Origin: Peribacillus kribbensis DSM 17871
Lineage (GTDB): Bacteria > Bacillota > Bacilli > Bacillales > DSM-1321
DNA: 64,000 nucleotides
Direction: 5' to 3'
NCBI RefSeq assembly: GCF_000430765.1
Contig: NZ_KE387240.1
Location: 320,196 to 384,195, forward strand
Below the pieces are notes generated by a model, which saw nothing but the letters and a program-made list of their open reading frames with translations, was not told where the DNA came from and ran no database searches. Below are positions 56,440-64,000 of the stretch, piece after piece (within the stretch, counting starts at the first letter, position 1; the number at the start of each line of letters is the position of its first letter). A program made the translations under genes and the position numbers.

Positions 56440-56601
56440 ATGAGTAAACGGAATTTCCTATTGCCTGCATTGGCTGCCGGGACAGCTGCATACTTTGTAA
56501 TGAACAAAAATAATCGGGTGAAAATGAAATTATGGGCTGAAGACAGCTATAACTGCATAAAAAAGAAATATGAAAATGTTAAAGAGGCAGAAGGAAAGTG
56601 A
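56440..56601 (+). CDS. Small membrane-associated protein, 53 residues
   Basis: ATG 56440 follows GGGGGAAGGA. A short N-terminal hydrophobic segment (LLPALAAGTAAYFV) precedes a charged helical tail, the layout of YtxH-like small membrane proteins. Not identified further. About 50 bases before the next gene; cotranscription is possible. Confidence 0.6.
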   Translation: MSKRNFLLPALAAGTAAYFVMNKNNRVKMKLWAEDSYNCIKKKYENVKEAEGK

Positions 56602-56643
56602 GACATTTAAGAGAATGAATCAGGAGGGAATAAAGTAAGGCAG

Positions 56644-57492
56644 GTGGAAAAATTGAAGAAAATAGCGGTTGCCATTATTCATGGTATGGGAAACCAGCCC
56701 GAAGATTATGCTTTCAAGCTCAGTGAGGCGCTCCAAAAAAGGTTTAAAGAAAGATGTGGGGACCAGTCAGCCGGGCTGATCATTAAACCGATTTTTTGGG
56801 CAGATGTTTTTTCAAAGGGTGAGGAAGAATTATACGACCAAACAGTGGCAAGTTATGATTTGAATTTCAAACAGCTAAGGAAATTTGTGATTTCATACTT
56901 TGGAGATGCCATTGCCTATCAGCCGGTTGAAACGGCTAAACATAATTATTACAGAGTGCATGAAAAGGTCGCCTCCGGACTTAAACAACTGTCAGAGAAA
57001 GCAGGGGACAACTCCCCGTTATGTGTGATCGCACACAGTCTTGGAACCGTGATTGCGAGCAATTATTTTTATGATCTGCAGTTTAAGACAGAAGCTGCAG
57101 ATGATGTTAACCCGTCCAGCCCCTTGGAAAAAGGGGAGACTCTTTCGCTGTTTTATACACTGGGAACACCGATGCCGCTTTGGAGCCTTAGGTATCATGA
57201 CTTTGACCGTCCCATCACCATCCCATCCCCGGAATGGAAACAGAAACATCCTGACATGAAAGGGGAATGGATCAACTTTTATGACCGGGATGATGTCCTT
57301 TCGTTTCCGCTAAAAAGCATCAGTCCAAGCTATGCCCTAGCTGTTGACCAGGACAAAGAGGTAAATTGCGGTACTATTTTTACAAGCTGGAATCCTCTCT
57401 CCCATAACGGTTACTTTACTTCCCAGGAAGTGATCCATGATATTATAGAAGGATTATTCCGAATTTGGGTAAAGTATAATTCAATTAAATAA
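56644..57492 (+). CDS. Alpha/beta-hydrolase / lipase-like protein
   Basis: About 282 residues. The first strand and oxyanion loop read VAIIHGMGNQP, and the nucleophile elbow reads IAHSLGTVIASNYF. A putative Asp lies in the NFYDRDDVLSFP region, and a putative His is in NPLSHNGYF near the C-terminus. The fold resembles lipases and serine esterases of unknown substrate. GTG 56644 overlaps its site; TTG 56653 is an equally good start. Confidence 0.78.
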   Translation: MEKLKKIAVAIIHGMGNQPEDYAFKLSEALQKRFKERCGDQSAGLIIKPIFWADVFSKGEEELYDQTVASYDLNFKQLRKFVISYFGDAIAYQPVETAKHNYYRVHEKVASGLKQLSEKAGDNSPLCVIAHSLGTVIASNYFYDLQFKTEAADDVNPSSPLEKGETLSLFYTLGTPMPLWSLRYHDFDRPITIPSPEWKQKHPDMKGEWINFYDRDDVLSFPLKSISPSYALAVDQDKEVNCGTIFTSWNPLSHNGYFTSQEVIHDIIEGLFRIWVKYNSIK

Positions 57493-57501
57493 TAGATATC
57501 T

Positions 57502-57801
57502 TTATCTCTTGGAGGAATAGATATGCTTATCCTTTCGAAGTGCTTGCAGGGAACATTTTAGGGAAGAATAAGATCCGATTGCTCCATATCCATAAAAATA
57601 ACCCATAAACAAAGCTCCCCAGAAGTTATGAGGATGACTGAAAAACAGGGATACTGCAAGCCCTGAAATAAGGGCAACTGAGGGTACATAATGCCTGGGC
57701 ACTCTCACCAGGATCTTAAAGAGCTGCGTAAACGCAAGAATGATCGGAACTGCCGCCACTCCGTCCCAGAAGTTGGTTTGTATCAATGGAAAATCCCACA
57801 T
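57502..57801 (-). CDS. Small three-helix membrane protein, holin-like
   Basis: 99 residues from the ATG at 57801 behind AAAGGAG; the longer frame upstream lacks a site. Two or three hydrophobic helices (VAAVPIILAFTQLFKILV, then ISGLAVSLFF and the GALFMGYFYGYGA region) and a basic tail resemble small phage-type holins, but no lysin or phage gene is near. Function unknown. Confidence 0.65.
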   Translation of the reverse strand: MWDFPLIQTNFWDGVAAVPIILAFTQLFKILVRVPRHYVPSVALISGLAVSLFFSHPHNFWGALFMGYFYGYGAIGSYSSLKCSLQALRKDKHIYSSKR

Positions 57802-57980
57802 CACTGAACTCCTTTTTTTATAATATCCCGCTCTCCCTCCTGCTTTATCCAAAAACATACCAAGAGTTCTCAGAGGGTAAAGGAAAGATTCCTTTACCGC
57901 ACAAGGAAATTTTGGTACCATCTTACTTAGCTTACAAAAAGTATAGTACAATACTCTATAGGTAAGCGAGGGGGAAATAT

Positions 57981-58337
57981 ATGAGAATTCCTATACTAAA
58001 GCTGAATAATTTACTTTTAGTTTCAATACAAATTGAACTTGATGACCAAAGCGCCTTGCAGCTGCAAGAAGATCTCCTGGAAAAAATCCATCAGACGAGT
58101 GCAGGCGGTGTTGTAATAGATCTTACTTCCTTGGATATGATTGATTCCTTTATTGCCAAGGTACTTGGTGATATCGTCAGCATGTCAGGCCTGATGGGCA
58201 GCAAGGTGGTACTTACTGGAATACAGCCTGCTGTCGCCATTACTCTTGTCGAACTTGGAATTTATTTGAATGACGCCAATACTGCCATCGATCTGGAAAA
58301 AGGTATCGAAATACTGGGCAAAAGTGGTGTGCAATGA
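57981..58337 (+). CDS. rsbS: RsbS-like STAS-domain antagonist
   Basis: 118 residues, a single STAS domain nearly identical in pattern to B. subtilis Rsb[35 protein letters not shown] and [19 protein letters not shown]56 corresponds to the serine phosphorylated by RsbT. RsbS is the core of the stressosome and holds RsbT until stress. GAGGGGG precedes the ATG. The neighbouring rsbR, rsbU, rsbV/W and sigB are absent here. Confidence 0.93.
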   Translation: MRIPILKLNNLLLVSIQIELDDQSALQLQEDLLEKIHQTSAGGVVIDLTSLDMIDSFIAKVLGDIVSMSGLMGSKVVLTGIQPAVAITLVELGIYLNDANTAIDLEKGIEILGKSGVQ

Positions 58338-58732
58338 CCATAAAAAGTAATATTCCTATCATCAGTGAATGGGATATTGTTGCTGCGAGGCAGGCAGGAC
58401 GAGAAGCTGCAAAAAAGATGAACTTTGGAACCGTAGACCAGGCCAGGATCACTACAGCGATCTCGGAATTGGCCAGAAATATTTTTTTATATGCCATGCC
58501 TGGAAATATTATAGTAGAAGAAATTCACGAGAATAATAAATATGGACTAAAAATCACTGCAGCCGATCAGGGCCCGGGCATTGAAAATATTAAGCTCGCA
58601 TTGGAAGACGGTTATACCACTTCAGGAGGGCTTGGGGCAGGAGTTCCAGGAGTAAAACGGCTTATGGATGAATTCAGCATTGATTCAGAAGTCGGCCGCG
58701 GGACTGTCGTTGTGGCGGTCAAGTGGCTGTGA
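58334..58732 (+). CDS. rsbT: RsbT-like serine kinase / switch protein
   Basis: 132 residues of the GHKL anti-sigma kinase fold. [31 protein letters not shown] (N box), ADQGPGI and [17 protein letters not shown] match B. subtilis RsbT. It phosphorylates RsbS/RsbR and, once freed, activates the RsbU phosphatase. The start overlaps the rsbS stop (ATGA), so the pair is coupled. No rsbU-like partner is in the window. Confidence 0.93.
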   Translation: MTIKSNIPIISEWDIVAARQAGREAAKKMNFGTVDQARITTAISELARNIFLYAMPGNIIVEEIHENNKYGLKITAADQGPGIENIKLALEDGYTTSGGLGAGVPGVKRLMDEFSIDSEVGRGTVVVAVKWL

Positions 58733-58775
58733 AAACTTGGCAGCAGTGTACTTACAGACCGGGGAGGCAAAAGAC

Positions 58776-58800
58776 GTTTGCATCCCGGTTGACAGGGTAA
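58776..58800 (+). promoter_or_regulatory. Sigma-B promoter candidate before csbD
   Basis: GTTTGC (58776-58781), a 13-base spacer and GGGTAA (58795-58800), close to the sigma-B consensus GTTTAA-N12-14-GGGTAT, 35 bases before csbD. Confidence 0.7.
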
Positions 58801-58834
58801 ACATACAGTATACCACTAAGAGGAGGATGCTGAC

Positions 58835-59011
58835 ATGAGTAACTCTGATAAATTTAAAAGTACCGTTAGCAAAGTAAAAGGCGAAGTAAAGGACCAGCTG
58901 GGAAATGCGACAGACAATCACGATATGCAGGCAGAAGGGAAAGCGGATAAAGCCAAAGGCGGCCTGCAGGATAAAATTGGCGATTTAAAAGATACATTCA
59001 GCGGTAAATAG
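58835..59011 (+). CDS. csbD: CsbD family stress protein
   Basis: 58 residues, hydrophilic, with the family repeats KVKGEVKDQLG and ADKAKGGLQDKIGDLKD. ATG 58835 follows AGAGGAGG. CsbD-like proteins are classic general-stress products controlled by sigma-B in B. subtilis, matching the promoter found upstream. The molecular role is unknown. Own terminator. Confidence 0.92.
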   Translation: MSNSDKFKSTVSKVKGEVKDQLGNATDNHDMQAEGKADKAKGGLQDKIGDLKDTFSGK

Positions 59012-59045
59012 TATGTAAATGCCTGGAGCCTCCAGGTAAATTTAT

Positions 59046-59082
59046 AAAAAGGGGTCTGGAATTTATATCCAGACCTTTTTTT
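59046..59082 (+). terminator. Terminator after csbD
   Basis: AAAAGGGGTCTGGA pairs with TCCAGACCTTTT around ATTTATA, then TTTT. Confidence 0.88.
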
Positions 59083-59490
59083 TATGGTGAATGTAATAAT
59101 GTGATGAGTACAGCATTGTAATAGGCAATCCAATGAATTACTTGTGCTCTAACAGAGTCATAATTTGGCACTTTGAATCATACATCATCAGCATATCCCT
59201 AAATCCTCGAGTTAAATACTTTTGCCATAAAAGTTTTTATGAAGAAAATGGTAATAGGACCTGAGGCGCACATACATTCCCATTCGGCCTTCAAGCCATT
59301 GATAAAACTAGGTGTTTTCTCTCATTTTATAAGAAAGCCAGCTAAATGGGGCATGCTCTAAAAGGAAAATACATAACTTTAATAGAATAATAAAAATTAA
59401 CAAAACATCCTGTAAAGGCCAGCTATGCACTTTCTGCTGCAACCTTTCTTTTGCGGACCGTCCAAGGACTAATTTTTTGGAGGTGTAGAA
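59083..59490. other. Noncoding stretch before the DUF4062 gene
   Basis: About 400 AT-rich bases without a supported gene; a 62-codon minus-strand frame at 59308-59496 overlaps the next start and lacks a ribosome binding site. No convincing promoter could be picked. Confidence 0.5.
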
Positions 59491-60687
59491 ATGCAAACAG
59501 GTACCAAGATCTTTATTAGTTCTGCTTATGAGAATGAACTAAAGCCCTTACGGAAAAAGCTGATGGAGTCGTTGGAGCTGGCCGGCCATTTTCCGCTCGC
59601 ATTTGAGGAGAATTTCGGTGTATGGGGCCAGGATAAAATAGAAACCTGCATCAATAAAGTAAAAGAATCCGACCTCTTCCTGCTCTTCATTTCAGAGAAA
59701 AGCGGGAGCTTCACAGAAAGAGACCCTCGTGTGACCGCCACATATGTTGAATTTCATTATGCCAAAAAAGAGAAGAAACTGATCCTTCCTTTTGTAAATG
59801 ACTGGATAAAAAGCATATATTTTAGCGATATGAAGCAGCTCATCACAGAAGAACTTTATAAATTCCGTTCAAAATTCTACAGATTTCCCGGACATATTTA
59901 TGATATAGTGGAACCGCTGGTAAAAGAAATTGAGCAGACCCGTGAATATTTGTACCGGAGGATTAAAGACATCGACCCTTTTGTCTGGGCCTTTTTATAT
60001 GATGTCGATCAAAGCTGTCCGTTTTTATACGACATTGTTCTGGCGAACGCTGATGAGCTGTGCAAAACTGTCAATATTTATTTAAGTAATTACCTTCACA
60101 AGGGCATAGAATATTTAAAGAATGAAGATGAAACCAGAGAAAGCCTTAATCTGGCACCGAAATTAAAAAAATATAAAGACTATTCTTTTCAGCTCATCCG
60201 TTCGTTTAAAAATGGGGTGCCTGATCTTCAGGTTATCCTTAATGAGCTTGCACAAGTTTTAAAAGGTGCGAATATTTATAACCGAAAGGGGTATTATGTA
60301 AAAGAAGAAATCGCTTCCTTCAATGACTGCACCGCAATATCCCTTTACCGTAGAAAAGGAAACAAAATGGTGTACGTCTCACATTTCGGAAGCATCACTC
60401 CAAAAGAAGAGTTTTCTTTGACTGATGAGGAAGCATATGTTTCCAAAACGTATATCTTAAATGGAGAAGTGGAATATCTATTTTTCAATGAAGAGAAGCA
60501 TCAGTTATATTTAACGAAGAGGATTGGAGAGATGGTCCTATGTGCACATTTTCCTTTTCAGGAATTTTGGTCTTCAAATGAAGTGGCTGCACTACAAGAA
60601 GAAATTTTTTCTGCTATACTTAAAGAAAGAATATATCTGGATTTTGCAGCCGATTTAATTGGAGGGTTGGATGTTGAAAAAGAATAA
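59491..60687 (+). CDS. DUF4062 domain protein with C-terminal sensor-like domain
   Basis: 398 residues. The first 120 carry the DUF4062 pattern: KIFISSAYENELKPLRKKLM, an ESDLFLLFISEKSGSF strand and the VTATYVEFHYAKKE helix. This is a TIR/nucleotide-sensor-like Rossmann fold seen at the N-terminus of signalling or NLR-like proteins. The middle is helical. The last 130 residues look like a GAF-type domain (DCTAISLYRRKG...MVLCAHFPF). GGAGGTG precedes the ATG. It overlaps the next small gene. Role not known. Confidence 0.72.
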   Translation: MQTGTKIFISSAYENELKPLRKKLMESLELAGHFPLAFEENFGVWGQDKIETCINKVKESDLFLLFISEKSGSFTERDPRVTATYVEFHYAKKEKKLILPFVNDWIKSIYFSDMKQLITEELYKFRSKFYRFPGHIYDIVEPLVKEIEQTREYLYRRIKDIDPFVWAFLYDVDQSCPFLYDIVLANADELCKTVNIYLSNYLHKGIEYLKNEDETRESLNLAPKLKKYKDYSFQLIRSFKNGVPDLQVILNELAQVLKGANIYNRKGYYVKEEIASFNDCTAISLYRRKGNKMVYVSHFGSITPKEEFSLTDEEAYVSKTYILNGEVEYLFFNEEKHQLYLTKRIGEMVLCAHFPFQEFWSSNEVAALQEEIFSAILKERIYLDFAADLIGGLDVEKE

Positions 60688-60814
60688 GTCCGTCCTGGTG
60701 GCATCAACACCAAAAAAACTATCCCGTGCCGCATCTGATCAAAAGCTGGATAGCCTTGTGAAAAACAGCCAGCGATTATTAGGTGCACTTAACAAGCCGG
60801 CCCATCGGAGCTAG
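60671..60814 (+). CDS. Small basic protein, 47 residues, overlapping the DUF4062 gene
   Basis: ATG 60671 is four bases after GGAGGG and lies in another frame within the last 17 bases of the DUF4062 gene, so it is translationally coupled. The product (MLKKNKSVLVASTPKKLSRA, then a QKLDSLVKNSQRLLGAL helix) is basic and unrecognised. The tight overlap argues that both act together. Confidence 0.65.
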   Translation: MLKKNKSVLVASTPKKLSRAASDQKLDSLVKNSQRLLGALNKPAHRS

Positions 60815-60915
60815 GTATACCTCCTAAAAGGAACCCTGTTTCGATGGGTAATTGTTCGTACATAATTTTCCATAGTCTGCTATAATAATAGAATCATATG
60901 GTAAAGAGGTGTACA

Positions 60916-61380
60916 ATGACTGCTGCCAGGCTCCCGCTGCCAGTGGGTCTCCGGCTGGAGGCGATACTGTCCCAGGGAATTACGAGAGAGGAACTCATTT
61001 TGAGTTTAAAAAAAAATCAGTACAATGAACTTGTTTTTAGAGGCGGCAATGAAACCGATCTCTCTTATTTCTTCCATTATGCAGAAAGTCAACCAGAAGA
61101 ATGCCTATCTGCTGTAAGGGATGGATACTCTTTCAAATTTTTGACTATCAGGGGACTAAAAAACTTCCTTATACTTAAATATGGTTTGAGAAATGGGACC
61201 GATCTGGAATTCCATCAAACGTATATTGATAGAGTGCGATTGAAAAAAAAATGGCTTCCTGAAATATCCTCCATGATTACAAGCCTCTGGACCTTCACGA
61301 TTTTACAAGAGGATGAGGAACAAGAAAGTGTTTTAGTCCGTTTCGAGTCCTCAACCGCTTTACAAACCGCAGGCAGCTAG
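60916..61380 (+). CDS. Uncharacterised protein, 154 residues
   Basis: ATG 60916 follows AAAGAGGTG; the ATG at 60898 has no site. Soluble, mixed helix and strand, with GITREELILSLKKNQ near the start and a long charged C-terminal half. No family recognised. It stands alone downstream of the DUF4062 pair. Confidence 0.65.
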   Translation: MTAARLPLPVGLRLEAILSQGITREELILSLKKNQYNELVFRGGNETDLSYFFHYAESQPEECLSAVRDGYSFKFLTIRGLKNFLILKYGLRNGTDLEFHQTYIDRVRLKKKWLPEISSMITSLWTFTILQEDEEQESVLVRFESSTALQTAGS

Positions 61381-61572
61381 AATAATATGTAAAAAGCAGG
61401 CTTACAAGGGAACTGCTCTCCATAAAGGCAGAATTCATATGCTTTTATGCGGAACAGAATCCCTTATAAGTCTGTATTTTTGTTGGTAAAAATGAAGTAA
61501 GCAATTCAGTTTCTTTCCTGCAGGTAATAAGAGTAATATAGGAATGTCGGTTTAATCCGGGAGGACTTGAAC

Positions 61573-62178
61573 ATGGGCTGGAAGAAGTGCGCAATGATTC
61601 CAGCACCTGTCCCTTCCAAAGAATCGCTAAAACCAATCGGCGGCGGAGCGAAGGGTGTTTTCCGCCCCTATACGGTGACAAAAATTCCGGTCTTCACGTC
61701 AGAAACCTGGTGTTTCAAAATTGATGGGCTCGTCATGAATCCAAGGGTCTATAACTGGGAACAATTTGTACAAATACCAAGAAAGGTCCAGGTGAGCGAC
61801 TTTCACTGTATAACAGGCTGGAGCGTGTTCGATATTACGTATGAGGGAATCCTCTTGAAGGATATTTTACAGGAAGCCGGAATCAAAAGCGGAGCCGTTC
61901 AGGTGAAATTATATTCCGGAGATGGGGTCTATACAGATTCTCTATCCATAGGACAGGCTCTGCTGGATGATGTGATGGTGGCCGTCCTTCAGGATGGCAG
62001 GCCGATTTCTCCTGATTTTGGCGGGCCAGTGAGGCTCATTGTTCCCAAAATGTATGCTTATAAAGGAGTCAAATGGCTGAATCGTATTGAAGTGATTGAC
62101 CATAAGCATGCAGGTTACTGGGAAAAAAGAGGATACAGTAAAAATGCCTGGATACATAAAGCAGGCAGTACAATCTAA
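61573..62178 (+). CDS. Molybdopterin-dependent oxidoreductase (sulfite-oxidase fold)
   Basis: 201 residues from ATG 61573, behind GGGAGG; TTG 61567 is also in frame. A single Oxidored_molyb domain: the molybdenum-binding cysteine is C79 in SDFHCITGWS, and FGGPVRLIVP and YKGVKWLNRI form the cofactor pocket. No signal peptide or haem domain, so it is a cytoplasmic YedY/MsrP-like relative of unknown substrate. It precedes pncB by 23 bases; the two may be cotranscribed. Confidence 0.88.
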   Translation: MGWKKCAMIPAPVPSKESLKPIGGGAKGVFRPYTVTKIPVFTSETWCFKIDGLVMNPRVYNWEQFVQIPRKVQVSDFHCITGWSVFDITYEGILLKDILQEAGIKSGAVQVKLYSGDGVYTDSLSIGQALLDDVMVAVLQDGRPISPDFGGPVRLIVPKMYAYKGVKWLNRIEVIDHKHAGYWEKRGYSKNAWIHKAGSTI

Positions 62179-62201
62179 TAATTTTTTGGTGGTGACTGGT
62201 T

Positions 62202-63650
62202 TTGGATACTAGCTTTGCATTACATACAGACTTATACCAGATTAATATGGCGGAGACCTATTGGGCGGATGGAATCCATAACAAAAGAGCAGTGTTTGAT
62301 TTATATTTTAGAAAGCTTCCTTTTGAAAATGGATTTGGGGTTTTCGCCGGATTGGAAAAGATCGTTGAATATTTAAAGGACTTTAAGTTCTCTGAATGGG
62401 ATCTCGATTACCTGAAAAACCAGGGCTATCAGGATGATTTCCTTGCGTATCTAAAGGAGTTAAGATTTACCGGCTGCCTCAGATCCATGAGGGAGGGAGA
62501 GCTTGTATTTGGGAACGAGCCCATCCTGCGGGTCGAAGCCCCACTTGCGGAAGCCCAGCTGATTGAAACGGCGCTGCTGAATATTGTCAATTACCAGACC
62601 CTGATTGCGACAAAAGCAGCCAGAATAAAACATGTCGCAGGAGATGGAACGCTGCTTGAATTTGGGACCAGGAGGGCACATGAATTTGATGCCGCTCTTT
62701 GGGGGACAAGGGCCGCATACATTGGAGGCTTCCATGGTACGAGCAATGTGAAGGCAGGAAAGCTGTTTGGGCTGCCAATCTCCGGTACTCATGCCCATGC
62801 CATGGTTCAGGCCTATCAGGACGACTATACAGCCTTTTATAAATATGCTCAGAGACATAAAGACTGCGTCTTCCTTGTAGATACCTATGATACTCTCCGC
62901 TCGGGGGTTCCCAATGCGATAAAAGTGGCCAAAGAGCTGGGAGATAAAATAAATTTCAAGGCCATCAGACTGGACAGCGGAGATATGGCTTATCTTTCGA
63001 AGGAAGCCAGAAGAATGCTGGACGAAGCCGGCTTTACAGAAACAAAAATCGTAGCGTCAAGCGATCTGGACGAGTATACCATGATCAACCTCAAGCAGCA
63101 GGGAGCTAAAATCGACATTTGGGGAGTCGGGACCAAGCTGATTACGGCCTATGAACAGGCCGCACTGGGAGCTGTCTATAAGCTTGTATCCATTGAAGGC
63201 AGCAATGGGGAAATGGAGGATACCATCAAAATTTCCTCCAACCCTGAAAAAGTGACGACGCCTGGCATAAAAGACGTCTACCGGATTATAAATAAAAAAA
63301 CCGGTAAATCTGAAGGAGATTATATCACCCTAACCTCTGAAAAACCTGCAGAAGAAAATAGGATCAAAATGTTCCATCCGGTTCATACGTACATTTCAAA
63401 ATATGTAGACAACTTCGAAGCGAGGATGCTTCATCACGATATCTTTAAAAACGGTGAAGTTGTATACAATCTCCCGGATATCCAAGAGATCCAGGAATAC
63501 TCACTCGGCAATCTGGATTACTTATGGGAAGAGTATCTGCGGACCATGAACCCGCAGGAATATCCTGTTGACTTAAGCCAAAAATGCTGGGACAACAAAA
63601 TGGCGAGCATTGAAAAAGTAAGAAACAAAGTGGAAGCCATGAAATATTGA
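62202..63650 (+). CDS. pncB: Nicotinate phosphoribosyltransferase
   Basis: 482 residues, the usual length for Bacillus PncB. It converts nicotinate and PRPP to nicotinate mononucleotide in NAD salvage, in the cytoplasm. Motifs: TDLYQINMAETYW at the N-terminus, the GTHAHAMVQAYQDDYTAF loop with the phosphorylatable His region, AIRLDSGDMAYLS and GVGTKLITAYEQAALG. The start is TTG 62202 behind GGTGGTG. A strong terminator follows. Confidence 0.95.
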   Translation: MDTSFALHTDLYQINMAETYWADGIHNKRAVFDLYFRKLPFENGFGVFAGLEKIVEYLKDFKFSEWDLDYLKNQGYQDDFLAYLKELRFTGCLRSMREGELVFGNEPILRVEAPLAEAQLIETALLNIVNYQTLIATKAARIKHVAGDGTLLEFGTRRAHEFDAALWGTRAAYIGGFHGTSNVKAGKLFGLPISGTHAHAMVQAYQDDYTAFYKYAQRHKDCVFLVDTYDTLRSGVPNAIKVAKELGDKINFKAIRLDSGDMAYLSKEARRMLDEAGFTETKIVASSDLDEYTMINLKQQGAKIDIWGVGTKLITAYEQAALGAVYKLVSIEGSNGEMEDTIKISSNPEKVTTPGIKDVYRIINKKTGKSEGDYITLTSEKPAEENRIKMFHPVHTYISKYVDNFEARMLHHDIFKNGEVVYNLPDIQEIQEYSLGNLDYLWEEYLRTMNPQEYPVDLSQKCWDNKMASIEKVRNKVEAMKY

Positions 63651-63685
63651 CGATAAATAAAAGAAAGCCTGGCCAATTGAACTAT

Positions 63686-63736
63686 ACCCCGGATAGCGGA
63701 CACTGATAAAAAAGTGCCCCTATCCGGGGTTTTTTG
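63686..63736 (+). terminator. Terminator after pncB
   Basis: ACCCCGGATAG pairs with CTATCCGGGGT, with an inner GGACACT/AGTGCC stem, then TTTTTT. Confidence 0.9.
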
Positions 63737-63775
63737 TGTTTCAATAGATTTAATACATGTGGGCGGAGGATTTGT

Positions 63776-64000
63776 ATGAATAGGAAGATCTATAATGATT
63801 TTGAAATCAAAGAATTGGAGAAAAACCCGAATGTTTTAAGTGCGTCTGACCGATCCATCTCCTACAGTCCAGAATTTAAGATGAAGGCCGTATCTGAATA
63901 CAAAAGTGGGAAAACTCCCTCTCAAATTTTTATTGAACAGGGTTTTGATTTAGAGATGATTGGAAAGGAACAGCCTAAACGCTGTTTAAAACGCTGGAGG
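63776..64000 (+). mobile_element. IS3-type transposase OrfA start (cut by window edge)
   Basis: ATG 63776 follows GGCGGAGGA, and the frame stays open for 75 codons to the window end. The product ([20 protein letters not shown], then [20 protein letters not shown]) is a helix-turn-helix N-terminus as in IS3-family OrfA proteins of bacilli. The terminal inverted repeat could not be placed. It may be an intact insertion sequence or a domesticated remnant. Confidence 0.7.

Noticed and set aside
57502..57801. Holin as evidence of a prophage
   Set aside because: No lysin, tail, capsid, integrase or attachment site nearby; a small holin-like membrane protein alone is not enough.
59308..59496. 62-codon minus-strand frame before the DUF4062 gene
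   Set aside because: No ribosome binding site, overlaps the DUF4062 start, and composition is not protein-like.

Overview
The window looks like chromosomal DNA of a spore-forming Bacillaceae (Bacillus sensu lato). Many products closely match Bacillus subtilis families (RsbS/RsbT, YodC, YkuS, YueI, YhbD, CvfB/YitL, YdjO, YuzA, CsbD, MifM/YidC2, YuxL). AGGAGG-type ribosome binding sites are strong, GTG and TTG starts are frequent, and rho-independent terminators are numerous. Gene order differs from B. subtilis, so it is a relative, but the species cannot be named. No rRNA, tRNA, CRISPR array or prophage was seen. The only mobile-element signal is an IS3-type transposase start at the right edge.

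Layout. 1-7012: a tightly packed envelope polysaccharide and signalling operon (glycosyltransferase C-terminus, large membrane-anchored glycosidase-like protein, stand-alone receiver, hybrid histidine kinase). 7063-14558: tRNA quality control and general metabolism (AlaX-type deacylase, M42 aminopeptidase, methionyl-tRNA synthetase behind a T-box leader, nitronate monooxygenase, CvfB). 14589-22621: membrane proteins, two paralogous MFS exporters and, between them, an ssuACB-like ABC importer behind a structured leader of unknown class. 22721-27719: yhbD-bactofilin pair, MMPL transporter, YdjO, HisJ phosphatase. 27819-32820: YodC nitroreductase, a mifM-yidC2 force-sensing pair, small proteins, another MFS protein, a SplA-like protein and a cupredoxin.

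33196-39937: a LysM/3D wall protein with a WalR-type site, a DUF1206 protein, a roughly 400-nt apparently noncoding structured RNA with a perfect sigma-A promoter and terminator, a methyltransferase, a RecB-nuclease/DinG-type helicase fusion and several tiny genes. 40110-53262: YpmR-type esterase, two ABC systems, a TerD/zinc-ribbon/TerB fusion, S9 peptidase, YueI, YkuS and a cyclomaltodextrinase. 53592-64000: LacI regulator, small proteins, an RsbS-RsbT pair apart from any sigB operon, csbD with a sigma-B promoter, a DUF4062 two-gene unit, a molybdopterin oxidoreductase, nicotinate phosphoribosyltransferase and the transposase fragment.

The observations most worth following are the divergent MifM arrest peptide whose last codons pair with the yidC2 Shine-Dalgarno sequence, and the unclassified structured RNA at about 35225-35627. 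All identifications come from reading the sequence and remembered family features; no database search was run.
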